Assembly (NCBI GenBank): GCA_963920635.1
Contig: OY987305.1
Span: 10,021,153-10,085,152, forward strand
Direction: 5' to 3'
From: Pseudeuparius sepicola
Lineage: Eukaryota > Arthropoda > Insecta > Coleoptera > Anthribidae
DNA: 64,000 nucleotides
Position numbers and translations under genes: made by a program. Under the pieces are notes generated by a model. The model was not told the origin of the DNA. It ran no database searches and saw only the letters and a program-made list of their open reading frames with translations. This document shows, one piece after another, positions 1 through 11,710 of the stretch (the stretch's first letter is position 1; each line of letters begins with the position of its first letter).

Positions 1-1483
1 AGTGAATGACAGGTGTATGTCGTCGTAATTGGATGCTTATACGGTTATTGGATTGAAACATAAATTAATGCGTTCACTTAAGCCTATATCTATACGAGGA
101 ATGAACATCTTAATGTTTTACAAATGTCTGCTATCTTGTAAAAGGAAATGAGTGTCTCTTTCTCGTGGAACGGAAGGACTATGTCTTATGTCTCCTTCAC
201 TTTTCCTAATTGAACGAGGCTGTTCTGGAAAGTAGGTTCTAACTGGAACCTATCAGCCCTCTGTTATTCGCGATGATTTTTTGTGGCCCAAATGAACCCT
301 TTTACACATTTATTGGGTTTTTCCCACGCTAACCTGGAACACACTGATTAATGGGCAACTTTTTCAAGTCGACAAAGAAAAGCCGCTGCTAAACTGCGCT
401 CTAAAACTTTGTCGCTTGCCTTTCAAGAATTAACTGAAGTACATTTTTATAATATACCTATAAAAATAATTGAAATAAAAATTTACCTGGAGCTTTCAAT
501 AAATTTCTTTAGTTTTATTGGTTCATTTCAAAGCAAACGCAACTAACATAAACGTACATATTATTTAGATTTAGATTTCAAAATAAAAAGGTCACGTGAG
601 TCCCTATTTTTGATCAGAGTAAACTCAGAAATCTGAAGTGGAAGCTAAGATGAAGCCATAGTGACGCAACACTGAAAGAACGTATGAAAGTTCGCTTTTT
701 CTCATCTCAATATAGCCTGTCTGAAAGTTTTCCCACAGAACCAATTTCCTCCACTCCATAGAAATTAGTGAAAAGTAGGGCAGTGAAATAATAACAGTTC
801 GCAAGAAAATTTACACACTTCTACAGAAATCTACGTCATAAATTTGTATGCTAGTTAGCGTTTCTACATTATTTATGTTTACGAGGAGGGCATTTAAAGT
901 TAATCGATTGTTACATTGATTTAAACGGTTGGGCTGGATATATTCGTGCAGCTTGGGAATTTCCAGTCCACGGGTGCTAAATTTTGCCTAATAATCAAAA
1001 TTATATACTTAGCATCTCGTTTTCACTATATAAAGGAATATTGATTGTATCTGTTTATCACATCATTCCTTTAAATTTTTTCTTAGACGTTCGCGCGTAT
1101 TGTATCCATTTCATAATATTGAACAGCCAGTAAATTCCTCTTGTTTATCTTTTCTTGTGTATTTAAGAAACAGCCTACCGTTAACTTCTAAATTCCAGCA
1201 CAAACAAACTGCTATTATTTGCATTTCGAGTCCTTGTTGACTTACAGGCTAATAAAGAAGCGAAGTAAAACAGTACGGGGATTTCGATCACGCCAGTAGT
1301 AACCATCATCCAGTTTTGCGGTTAAATCTATACCACCAAATATAATTCTGATTAGTTCAATGTATGACATAAGTTTAAAAAACTATAATCAATTCACTAA
1401 AATTGTTACAAGGAATCTTTTTTAAAATAAGTGTAAGTAGGTACCTTAAGCTATAGAATGCCACGTGTTCAAAATTATTATTA
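1..1483. other. Unassigned AT-rich intergenic DNA
   Basis: I see no convincing coding region, RNA gene or paired repeat ends here. Open frames are short and interrupted. It is probably unique intergenic DNA. Confidence 0.5.
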
Positions 1484-1576
1484 TTATACACATTATTATA
1501 CACATTATTATACACATTATTATATACATTATTATACACATTATTATACACATTATTATATACATTATTATACACA
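1484..1576. repeat. 12-bp minisatellite (attattatacac)n
   Basis: About eight copies of a 12-bp unit of the type attattatacac, with a tatac/tatat variant in some units. Both strands are open as low-complexity frames only because the period is divisible by three; these are not genes. The array ends almost exactly where the left part of a mariner-type MITE should begin. Confidence 0.9.
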
Positions 1577-1579
1577 ACT

Positions 1580-1892
1580 GTAAACTTTTCGATACTTTTG
1601 CAGGTTATATTTATATTTTGAAATTATTACCCCCAAGAAAAAATCCGTGTACGCTACTGATTTCTACGTGAAAAAATCTATAAGTGTCGATTTTTGCCAT
1701 TTCAACAAGTTAGCGTATAACGGATATACGAGGGGTGCCTGAAAATGGCAAAAAAAACTAACGAGGCGATGAAAATTCTGTTTATGGGACCTTTCGTTTT
1801 ATGAAAAAGTAGACCATTGTCCCGAAAACCGCAACTCTACCCCGAAAAATAACCGAGATACCCTGCAAAAGTATCGAAAATGGGACACCCTG
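1580..1892. mobile_element. Mariner-type MITE, left end lost
   Basis: A 19-bp inverted repeat pairs 1586-1604 (ttttcgatacttttgcagg) with 1862-1880. The right side continues to a typical end, gacaccctg, followed by ta at 1893. The matching cagggtgtc end is missing on the left, where the 12-bp minisatellite now lies. This is a truncated non-autonomous Tc1/mariner-like element with no coding capacity. Confidence 0.6.
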
Positions 1893-1964
1893 TATGCGTG
1901 GCAATCGCGTCGAACTGTAAACAGGTTGATGTATTCCACAATTTATTTTTTAAGAAAAATTTGT

Positions 1965-2331
1965 CTATACTAAAATCGAGCAACTCTTACGCCTGGCGTA
2001 AACAAGAGCACGTGCGTTGAAATATCCGCCATAGCCACACGGAGGTACGACCTTTATTTAATTTTAGTCTTACAATTGTGTACATCAAAATATTTCAAAC
2101 AAGAATTATTGGCTTAATTAAAATGGTTCAAAACATCGATACAATTATTTGTGGCAGTGTCTAAATAGCTGAAAACAACAAGATAAAACCGAATATCTAC
2201 ACTTTTGCGATCGAGCACGTCCCTGTTGCCGAGTCGGGTGAAATTTTATAGCCTACCGACCAATCGCGGATTGTCATTGAACACGTGGTTTTATTTACGC
2301 CAGGCGTACGGATTGCTCGATTTTATTATAG
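1965..2331. mobile_element. MITE family A, copy 1 (full length)
   Basis: Terminal inverted repeats of about 35 bp: the left end reads ctatactaaaatcgagcaa and the right end ttgctcgattttattatag, each followed inward by the palindromic tcttacgcctggcgtaaa-like block. No coding capacity. The copy at 17939-18255 matches along its length but lacks about 50 bp near the right end; a third, truncated copy lies at 57679-57755. The terminal TA fits a Tc1/mariner-like mover, which is inference. Confidence 0.8.
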
Positions 2332-3510
2332 TTATATTTTGTCTGGGGTTTTATTCTAAATTTAAATACTTTGTAGGAATTTCCTTAACTGCCCTTTCTA
2401 AAATTCCAACAAAGTATTAAAAAAAATAAAAGGATGCTTTTAATTATCAGAATGGGACCGACGATCCAAAAAAATGCGGCGAAAAGCCCTTGAAATGTTT
2501 GATAGTATCTCATTTTGTGGGATTCTGAAATGCCCCACTTTTGTGTTTTCTTTATAGGACAAACAAAGGAGCCAGTGCCAGTCATTTCGAGGGGATTTAT
2601 ATGGGATTGTTTTTTTTTGTAATATCGCTACCTGTTCCCCTCGTATCTGATATTCAGGATGAATGCTAGATGCTATTGAAAACCAAGGGAGATATATCAT
2701 GGGCTTATGTTCTTTTGATACGGTCGCAATCGTATATCTACTTTTTCCGAGGAGGTTACTTTTTATAGACAGTTTAATTTGAAATTTAAAACCGGCAGGA
2801 TGAAAGAAAAATGTAGAGACGTCGAGGGAAACTGCCAGCCTATCTTTTAGAAAACCTCGTTTCATAAAAAGAAACCAAAGTGACTCGATGGGAATTTCAT
2901 TTGCGGCTTTCCAAAAGTAAATTTATATATAAATGTCATTTGTGTCGATCGAAAATTGCGAAGTAAAGTTTGTCTAAATTGCGGTATATCCTCAACACAA
3001 TTCGAAACAGTTTGCTATTTTCACCGTGCGTGGCATGTGTATGTTTGTTTATGGTTTATGAGGGCTTCCACATTGTTGGAGCAAATGATATAACATTTCC
3101 CACAGCAAAACGATCGTAATCGCTGGCGGAAATGAAAGGCAAAAAAACCGCCGCCGCAGAAACCCATATTTGCATTTGAATTCTCGCCGATTACCATCGC
3201 CTGAGAGTTAAAAAGCACGTTAGCGATTACTCTATTATTTTATTCGCGGTATAAGGTTAGAAAATAAAGGAAATTTGACGGAGAACGTACTTAACTTCTA
3301 GCGGAATGGAAAAACATTAACCAGCAAAAACAAATATAACATTTCAGCGAAATGTCAGTTGGTACCACAAATTGCCGTTTATTTTTGCACAGGTCCTTTG
3401 CAGTTTTGTCCCATGAATTTCGGCAGACCCGAACATCGGATTATTAGAAAAAAATTGTGCTACCAAGAAAGCATCCATTTTCTGCAAATTACGGATTGCT
3501 CTTTCAGGTA
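2332..3510. other. Unassigned, apparently unique DNA
   Basis: No repeat ends or recognisable domain. The reverse strand is open for 141 codons at 2440-2865, but the conceptual protein is basic, shows no family motif and no splice or initiation context that I can support, so I do not call it a gene. Confidence 0.45.
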
Positions 3511-4695
3511 GAGGAAAGTACCCTAATATGAGACAGTTCCCAATATGAGACCCCACAATAACTCCTAAAGTAAGAGTCTCCATCTAGTTGGCAATGTCTC
3601 AAATAATCACTAATGGTATTAGTCGCCACATATAGTGCACTGTCTAGCTCATCTAAATTTTTAGGTTAAGAACGGCATTGTTTACTTCAACCGTACGTGC
3701 ACAAACTTTTAAAGAGCTTCGGTTGCCGTGTAATTCTGAATAACGTGGTAAGTGTTTAATATATGTTTGTAGCTTGTTGTATTGAATAAAAGTTATTTTA
3801 TAATTAGAGTAGTTATATAACGCATTTAATAACATTTATTTGTTAACGATGGCAAAAAAATAAATCGGATTCCTAATATGAGACACCCCAGTGTTCTTAA
3901 TATGAGATATCTCATATAAGGAGACTCCCTTCATCCAATTTAGATTACTAATAATTTGAATAGAATGTCAAGTGTTATATAATTAAAGAGTTGTATCACA
4001 GAAAATATACTACGAATTTCTGTGGTTGTATAGGTACTGCCTGTTAAGATGATATTCATTTAATGTTTTTGAAATAAAAAATATTTTATGGTAAGTAGTA
4101 TTTTTGTTAATCCTTAATATGAGACTGTCTCGTATTAGGAACCTGTTTGTCAAGTGTTATGTAACTAAATTGGTGTATACTAGGTTAATTTGATATTCTC
4201 TTAAAGTTTTTGAAATAAAAATTATTTTGTGGCAAGTAGTGTTTCTGTTAAACCTAGATATGAGACATAGTACCTAATACAGAAAAGAAATGATAATAAG
4301 GTGTTGGCGACATTCGACTTCCGCCGCTCTTCCATGCAACCAACAATCAAGTACAATGAAAGAAAAACTAAACATAATATAACTAATGCTTAGAAGCTAA
4401 TATTTATACTTAAGATACGATGGGCAGTAGCCGCAGCCACTGGACAACGCTGGGCGATAACAAAAACACCAAGCAGAAAGAATGGAGGGGAGGGGATTGG
4501 ACTCAACGGACCCTGTTCTCTGCTCTCCTCCCGTATATGAAGGACCTGATTTGTTTTTTAAATTGATAAAAAGTATATGTGGATTTAATACTAGCGGGGA
4601 TGCTGTTATAAATTTTGACTGCGTTATAAGAGAAGCTCCTTTCAAATCTTACAGAACAAAATGTAATGTCGTCTCATTATTAGGGTACTTTCCTC
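3511..4695. mobile_element. Pogo-like non-autonomous element with ctaatatgagac motifs
   Basis: The ends are inverted repeats: gaggaaagtaccctaatatg at 3511 matches the reverse complement of the sequence ending at 4695, and both sides are flanked by TA (3509-3510 and 4696-4697). The end motif ctaatatgagac is reiterated inside the element near 3524, 3539, 3872, 3899, 4117 and 4255, with an inverted copy near 4125 and at the right end. No transposase remnant is recognised. Assignment to pogo-like elements rests on TA duplication and on the same reiterated-end architecture seen in three elements of this window that do retain a psq-type helix-turn-helix (20631, 31716, 62532). Confidence 0.65.
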
Positions 4696-4953
4696 TAGTC
4701 TTTGTCCATGATAACTTACACTACACAACTAACAACACGATAACTACGCAAACAATATATAATAATAAATATCAATAACAAACTATAATAAATCACACAG
4801 ATATTATCTACTAATGTTTTGATTTCGCGACATACGGAATGTGAGTTAGCAAGACGAGATGTCAACTGCCGATCAGAAAACCATACATGTGTTAGATGAC
4901 ATGTGGATATATGTATATGGTTAGGTGTCTAGGTGGGCGGGTGACGTCACATA

Positions 4954-5387
4954 CGCAAATATAATAATAATAATAATAATAATAATTCTCACCCTCACAA
5001 TACTCCAAACTAGGAGTACCCCAGAAGCAACTACATGCTTGTGCGGGGGAGGGGGCAATTACTATTATTTTGTCTTCGTTGCCATTTGCGGCTAGGGCCG
5101 ACTTTTTTCCCGATAGAACTAGGATAGCATTCGCTCAAGTACTACGGAAAACCCTAGAAAACCGTAGTAATCCCAGTGTGTGTAGGACAATTCATAAATC
5201 ACACTATAAAAGCTATTTAGGAGCAATACCGTGAACCCACATTTGTCCAGCGCTCTTGGCCATAGCAGTGTTTTTCTTTAAAGACATGTGCATGCCCCTG
5301 CTTCGACATCGGTTCGAACCAAGGTCGATCGAAGGCAGAAAAACATGCAGTCTAAAAAGTCAGCGCCGGTACGAGCGACGCCACCGC
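4954..5387 (-). mobile_element. tRNA-headed SINE, copy 1 (reverse)
   Basis: Reads as a SINE on the reverse strand: head near 5387 (gcggtggcgtcgctcgtacc), an internal promoter-like segment with a B-box-like ggttcga core (here mutated to ggttcgaac), a conserved body, and a 3' tail of (att)n seen as (ata)n at 4957-4982. It matches the forward copies at 25732 and 27396 along the full length. Non-coding; it would depend on a LINE for mobility. Confidence 0.8.
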
Positions 5388-5562
5388 ATTATTGAAGCCT
5401 GAACATTTATACTAATTTATAGTATGTTCCGTATACCAGATATTTTAACCAAAGTGTCACGTGGCATAGATGAAGTATGTAGTTCCCAGCGTGTGCAGCA
5501 TAAACAGGCACCATTTTGCCATAGAGGAGTCAATATAGGGAACACATCCGTAATAAAATAGT

Positions 5563-5690
5563 TATTTATGTATCAAGGCACTGAAGTTCAACTTTTTATG
5601 ACTCATGTGGAGTTTAGTTGCTGAGGCCTCTGGCCGAGGCAAATAAACCACATGAGTCATAAAAAGAACTTCAGTGCCGAGGTACATATT
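5563..5690. repeat. Hairpin MITE of about 128 bp
   Basis: Two arms of about 55 bp pair, for example ggcactgaagttc at 5577-5589 with gaacttcagtgcc at 5666-5678, continuing through tttttatgactcatgtgg. The loop is ctgaggcctctggccgag-like and itself palindromic. No coding capacity. Confidence 0.7.
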
Positions 5691-5749
5691 ATATTTTTCT
5701 TGAAATCGAAAAAAAAAAAATGTTTTATTAGGCAAGAAAATAATAATAA

Positions 5750-5812
5750 GGGATCACCCGTCCACGAACCGACTACGAGCGGCGTTGCTTGACTTTACCG
5801 ATCGCTCTACCT
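5750..5812 (-). mobile_element. 5S-rRNA-like internal promoter fragment (5S-derived SINE?)
   Basis: On the reverse strand the stretch contains cgatcggtaaagtcaagcaa followed 25 bases later by gacgggtgatccc. This parallels the box A / intermediate element / box C part of arthropod 5S rRNA (gatcaccgaagtcaagcaa, then gatgggtgaccgc). The rest of a 5S gene is absent and the spacing is altered, so it is not a functional 5S gene. The following ttattatta is compatible with a 5S-derived SINE tail. This is from remembered 5S sequence, not an alignment. Confidence 0.45.
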
Positions 5813-8203
5813 AGGACAAGTATAATGATGTAAGGCACCTTCTGACAGAAAAACCAAACTGCTGCTTCTTGTGCAGCCTACACAACAAATCTATTGATTT
5901 TCAAATTTACTAAAATATGTATACTGAAGGATTCCGCTTCTATAGGAAACAATTTCGCAATGTGTACGAAAAGTTAAATGAGCCTTTATCGGCCGTGTTT
6001 TGAATATTTGGTCACTTTTGACGGGCGATTTCTCCGCGTCTGACGTTTGATGTTTACATCTCGCCAAGGCCAACTTATTGAAAAAATCGTACAATAATGG
6101 GCTACATTATTATACAATTTCTGTGCTTTTAATGACGATTTTGGGACATTTTAATGCCGATTTCAAGAAAAAGTCTTTATGTGACAAAAAAAGTTTTGTG
6201 TGCAATTGCGTTAGTTAAAGCTAAAATGCTGCAATACATTAAGTAACAGATATTCATAGGCAAGCTGGAGATATTTTTAAATAGAAACGTACAATTTTCC
6301 CTTGTTCCATGAATTATTGCAAACGGGCACCGGCAACGTTGCAATTCCGTTTCTCCTGAGAGGCACAGAGTTGCCACGTTTGGTGTTCTGGACAATAGAA
6401 AGACGAAACTGTAGATTTCAGCCTGAACAATACTTCGTCTTTAATTATCATAAATACATAAGTGTTAAAAGCCGTTGTTTCATTTATTACGTGTAATGTT
6501 GGTGCATCTACTGTAAACTGTCAAAAGAAGTGGTGAAAATAAAAATGAAATATCAGTTTACGAGACAACAACAACGACGACGATAACAGAGTAAGGTTTT
6601 CAAGAAACATATACCTACTTACCAGTGGAGTGCAGTGTGCAGTCAATGGAAGCTGTGGAAGCACCGCTTCCCTTGAATTTTATAGTCATATAAAAAAATT
6701 ATATTGCCAAGTGCTATACGACAATTTATTCCCCATATACTCCACAATCCATTAAAAATAAAATTTAAAAAATCTTAACTCAACCAAAAAAATAATAAAT
6801 ATTTTCCGAAGTGTGTTAAAACCCCTACCTGACGACGCTTGCCTCGTCAGCTGGTAAGCTCGCTCGTCAAGGCTGGTGCGCAGTTGTCATTTTGACAACA
6901 TACAGGGTGAGTCATTAATAGTGGCACATAGTGCAACCGCATATATATGGTTACAATTGGAAATTAGTTATGTAGTACCTAGCAATATCTAATTAATATC
7001 GCTTAGTTCTATAAAGTAATCAAATTCCGCCTCCAAGATAAATGTGAGGAGACTCCTCGTCGGAAGTTAGTTTTATGACTGCCATATTTACACAAAACTC
7101 ATGCCGAATTTTAGTTACACTGTATAACAGATTTATCGGGTGTAGCAGTTCCTGCCACATTTAATTAATCCTAACTCTATAAACTATGCGAATTTAAAAC
7201 TAGGAATCTTAGGATGGCAGCAAGTTCACTCAACTCGTGATCAACGGTCTGAACTTCTTCAGGAATGCCCTAAAATTAAATTTCATTTTGAATTTATAAC
7301 TCCCGGGATCCCTAATAGTCCGGTGAACTCGTTGCCTACAAATTTATTCCTGCGAGCACCTCACTTGTTGGAAACTACTAACAGATAAGATAATTAAGGA
7401 AAGAATTATTTACTCAGCTTCTTGTCAAGCGGTGTAAAGATCCTTAACTGCTGGTTCATCGCTGGAAGTTTCTGGTTGGCTCCCAGAAAAACTCACATAA
7501 AAGTTAAATGTAGTGACAGTTAGTTTTTCCTTTGATCCTTAATGGCCCATGGGGCGCTTTTTATGTAGCGGGCTAAATTACATTATATCTGGGCTATTTA
7601 AAGGTCCCAAGGCCTCCCTTTTACTTTGTCGAGTGTTAACTTAAATAACACTAAACCAATATTCAAAGAATAATAAAAAAGTATCATATTGTGGAAATGT
7701 ATTTTTTATTGAAATTTAAAAATATTCTCGTAAGTAATATCATTAGGGCATCTAATTTTTCAGAAAAAAATCGAAAAAACACGTTGCTAGGTATTATTTT
7801 AACAAGAAGCATGAGTGCTGGTGGCCACAAAAATCAGAGTCGAAGACGAGGATTTTTGCACCTGCACGAATGCATTTTGTTAAAAAAATATTACTTAGCA
7901 TTTTGTTTTTTTGGATTTTTTTCACAGAAAAAATTAGATGCCCGAATGGTATTTGACAAGACTATTTCATGAGTAACAGATTATTCTGCATACACATAGC
8001 TTACAAAACATAGGTACTACCTATTATACAACAGCTGTCAAGTTTTGCCGCGGGTAAACTCGAAAAAACTGCTGACAGGTGCTGTCATACAGTTTTTCCA
8101 TCTGGAAACCATTTGTAATTCAAAATTGCGCGTTTTTGATTGGTGGAAATTAAGACGAGGGAAATAGTCAATATTATTTCACCTAAGGGTGTGTTAATTT
8201 ATA
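5813..8203. other. Unassigned intergenic DNA with one isolated mariner-type end
   Basis: No supported gene. A single Tc1/mariner-like end, tacagggtgagtcattaat, begins at 6902 without a partner that I can find. The remainder is AT-rich with only short frames. Confidence 0.45.
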
Positions 8204-9359
8204 CCGGGTGGGCCAAAAAATGTTGCACTTTTTTGTTTTATCCATAATTTTAAAAAAGGAGGCATGGTTGCATGCAGAAGAGAACGGACTATTGAGAGAA
8301 AGCTTTAGAATAGCCGATTTTTAAAATCCAACATGTCGGCGATATTTAAATGTAGTCCATAGTTTTGCAAATTCTTTTTGAAAAAAAAATGACAAAGTAA
8401 TTCAACCAATACAAAAAGTAAATAAAATAGGCCTTCCTCTACATTTTATAAGACTACTGAGAGGAAAATCGGTCCATCGGAACGGAGCTATACGAAATAA
8501 TATAAAGCGACCTTTACATCATTGTTATGCTGTTATAGTGAAACTGATTTCATTCTTTCGCCCACAGTTTTTTTTATTTATTAACCGGTTTTAATGAATG
8601 TTGCACCGTTGCTTGCAGAATGTATAGCCTATTGAGAAAATTTCAAAATGGTTATTTTTTAAGTTGGCGGCTAAAATTGTCCTCTTCTTGGGCTAATTCT
8701 TCTTGGACCAAAAATGCAACGGATGCAAAAATAAAACAATAGATGTACTTTCACTGTAAGAAAAATCGGTCAATCGGGAATGGAGCTATGAACAATAATA
8801 GAAAGCGTCATTTTCTCTTACGCCCCTACCTCCGATGTGAAAAATTTATTGACAAAAGAATAAAGGTGTCCCTAGTCTTAAATTGCGAAGAACGTCCCGG
8901 TTTTATTCATTTATTTGTTATTCTAACATTTTGGCCTAAAAAAAGGAAGGGACAATTTTCAAGTATGTGCGCCATCTTGGAATTCAGAAAATCGCCCATT
9001 TTCAACTTTTTGGTAAAGAGTCCATTATGGACGAAATAATTAAGGCAGTTTCACTACTACACCATAACAATCATGAAAATGACTCTTTCTATTATTGAGT
9101 ATAGTTCCGCCCCCGATGAACCGACTTTCTTCGTTGTGGTAGGCCCATTTTATTTACTTTTTGTACGGTTGCATCATTTCGATTTTTTTTTTCAAAAAGA
9201 ATTGGACCTTGTTGGATCTAAAAAAATCGTATATTTTAAAGTTTCTATCAATAGTCCGTTCTTTTCTGTAAGCAGCGATGCCCCGTTTTTTTAAAATCGG
9301 CTGATATACAAAAAAATATGGACAAAACAAAGAAATGCAAAATTTTTTAACCCACCCGG
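8204..9359. mobile_element. Long foldback element with ccgggtggg ends
   Basis: The left end ccgggtgggccaaaaaatgt pairs with the right end reading ttttttaacccacccgg, each flanked by TA. The arms stay recognisably complementary for several hundred bases: the block tcggtccatcggaacggag at 8471 has a reverse-complement partner near 9100. A second direct copy of that block occurs near 8767, so the element consists of two direct arms and one inverted arm. No transposase remnant. Probably a non-autonomous Tc1/mariner-type foldback. Confidence 0.75.
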
Positions 9360-10056
9360 TACAAGGAACCCTGTAGGTGTCTCGCCAAGTGGGTGGAAGC
9401 TCGGTTTCGCTTTAATCACAACAATGGGCCTAAAAGTACCAGACTGTGTTAAGCTTCGGCATCCTCATCCGTAGTCGGGCACGTAGCACACTTAATCGCA
9501 TTTGGGGAGACCACTTAAATGCAAGCATTTAACGTAACGTAATATGTTCTAACTCTAGGTAAGTATATAACTAAATCATCGTTCCGCACCGACCTCCACA
9601 CGTTGCTCTTTGTTTTTGTTAATTACCAAATAATTAAACTGTCATAGTAGAGCTTATTACTCGCTCGGCCCTTCCGGCTCACCCGTGGTTTACGAAGATT
9701 GTTGCAATAATTAACAGGTACAAAGTCGACAGTCGAACCTCATTTAGACCAGTAATGAAATAAATAATTGATTAGCTTAGCTTAGGAGACAAATAAACGC
9801 ATAAAAATCATTTGGGTCGATAAGCCAATCAGACCAACTTATTTTGATCAATTTGAGTAACAAGTGTCCGCCAAAAAGCTCGTCGTTTTTAACCAAAAAA
9901 GAGTAGATACCATTGGTTCTGTCATATTCGAAACACAGCCAATATGTTATTAGATAGGTAGGTATAGTACAGTCTGAAAAACGAAATGTCCAATGAAAAA
10001 CTCAGTCTAAGCGCCATCTGTAGGTTATTATTGTGGGAATGGGCGGTTAGACTGAG
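9360..10056. other. Unassigned DNA
   Basis: No supported gene or element. An 11-bp inverted repeat (actcagtctaa at 10001, ttagactgagt at 10047) flanks a short loop immediately left of the next transposon. Confidence 0.45.
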
Positions 10057-11356
10057 TACGTACGCATTTATACCGTTGATCTTTTGCCTACCATAAAACG
10101 GTCATTATCCCTTTGACCATAAAATCCCTCAAATTTCGTACAGGGTCGGAGTAATTCAAGATATAAATACAATTTTAAGCAGGTATTTTTTTATACTTAT
10201 AAATATAGCTAATTGTATCAGCGTTGTATTAGTCTTCTTAGTGTTATAGATTGGCGTTCTGGTGCTTGTGCTTTGTGCTGATAGTGGGTCATCTAGTGTC
10301 ATGTTCAGAAGAAAGAATTTATCTCTTGATGCTAAAGAAATAATTAAAAATGTGTATCAATTAATTACGATAATTCATGCAGGTTCAGAAAATGGGTTTG
10401 TTCCGAACTGTCTTTTGCTTTCAGCTAAAAACATAGCAGTCTCTTCCTTAGGTTACCACCAAGACACTGACGCAAAACTGTTTGAAGATTGGTTTGAACA
10501 TCGTCTTTTGAAAAATATACCAAAAAATAGCGTTATTGTAATGGACAATGCGCGTTATCATAGCAGGCAACTAAAAACAATCCCCAATTGTAGCAGTACT
10601 AAAGCGGAGATTCAACATTTCATGATAGAAAATGATATTTATTTTGAAGAAACATACAAAAAACAGGATCTTTTGGAAGTCTTAAAAGCTTTCAAAATTG
10701 ATAGGGAATACGTCTGTGACAAACTTGCAGCTGAAAATGGACATGTAGTGTTGCGTCTTCCCCCTTACTTACTTCCCCCTTACGAGTTAATATGGCACCA
10801 ATTAAAATCAAATATTAGAAGAAATAATATTTCTCCCACATTAAATATATCTGTAGTAGAATTAATAAAAAACGTAGTACATAACATCTCTGCGGACATT
10901 TGGGAAAACTGTATAAAACATGTAATTAAGGTGGAAAATTCTTATAATATGTGTATGCGTACAAATGATCAACCACTGATAATAAGTTTAGGTTTAGATG
11001 AGGATAATTGGGTTTCCAAATTTAATTATGTCTTCATACATTATGTCTATCGACAAGTCAATTTGTAAAACTCCTACATTGTGCTTTGTTTTAATCTAAG
11101 TGTGTAAATTTAAGTATGTGTTTTATTAAATTCTATATCTTACCTGTATAATTTAATATATTTAATAAAATATTATTATTCATTGTTTTGTATTTTCATT
11201 TAGTTTATAATGTCTACTTATTTTAAAATAAAAATAAATAAATAATATATTAATAATGTTTAAGCCCACCCTGCACCCCAGTAATATATTATACCTATAT
11301 ACAATTATCAGGTAGTTGATTTATTTCAGAAAGGTCAACGGTATACATCCGTACAC
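10057..11356 (+). mobile_element. Internally deleted DDE (IS630/Tc1-type) transposon
   Basis: Imperfect terminal repeats bracket the transposase remnant: the left side reads gcatttataccgttgatctt near 10063 and the right side aaggtcaacggtatacatcc near 11331, which are reverse complements apart from a few changes. The exact outer boundaries and target duplication are unclear. The only coding content is the shortened transposase at 10301-11068, followed by an A/T-rich 3' region with several aataaa signals. Confidence 0.6.
10301..11068 (+). pseudogene. Internally deleted DDE_3-type transposase
   Basis: 255 codons from the first ATG at 10301 (the frame is open further upstream but has no earlier ATG). 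The N-terminal 20 residues (MFRRKNLSLDAKEIIKNVYQ) look like the start of the common insect IS630/Tc1-like transposase and are joined directly to IIHAGSENGFV, which in the family lies in the middle of the catalytic domain. The segment between them, including the DNA-binding domain and the first catalytic aspartate, is missing in frame. The second catalytic Asp is present in VIVMDNARYHS (residue 82). The last motif, normally of the type PPYxxxLNPIELIW, reads PPYLLPPYELIW: a short duplication of cttccccctta replaces the Asn-Pro-Ile portion while the Glu (about residue 162) remains. The protein should be catalytically dead, although the frame is open throughout. Family assignment is firm; the deletion is inferred from remembered relatives. 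Confidence 0.7.
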
Positions 11357-11710
11357 ACTTATACCTATTATTCCAAGTAGAGAAAACATGACAAGGAATA
11401 TTTGTTTATAACTGAGTCACGATGTCACATACAAAGTTACAAGTAAATATTTTTACATTTTCGGTGTTTTAAATAATGCTTATTGATATTTTTTATGGTA
11501 TTTTTACTTAACGTTTTGTTACTCGGTAAAGTTTGAGATTCCTCGTGAGACATCAGGTTTCAAAATACGAATTAAATAAATAATTGTAAATTTTCTAATA
11601 GTAGGTGGTAATTTGATTTTATGTCACATTCCTTTTAAAGTAAATTTAATCAGGATTTTGCTGATATACTTTTTTCTAAATTGACGTTTGTCAAAATCCA
11701 CATGGCGCGT
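11357..11710. other. Unassigned AT-rich DNA
   Basis: Nothing supported; short frames only. Confidence 0.4.

Noticed and set aside
1375..1671. Open frames on both strands across the 12-bp minisatellite
   Set aside because: The period is divisible by three, so the frame stays open by construction; the products are pure low-complexity repeats.
2440..2865. 141-codon reverse frame
   Set aside because: No family motif, no support from context or codon pattern; likely chance in AT-rich DNA.
4482..4778. 98-codon forward frame overlapping the right end of the pogo-like element at 3511
   Set aside because: It crosses the terminal repeat into flanking DNA and shows no transposase motif.
5750..5812. 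Functional 5S rRNA or tRNA gene
   Set aside because: Only the internal promoter region is similar; ends and secondary structure of either RNA are absent.
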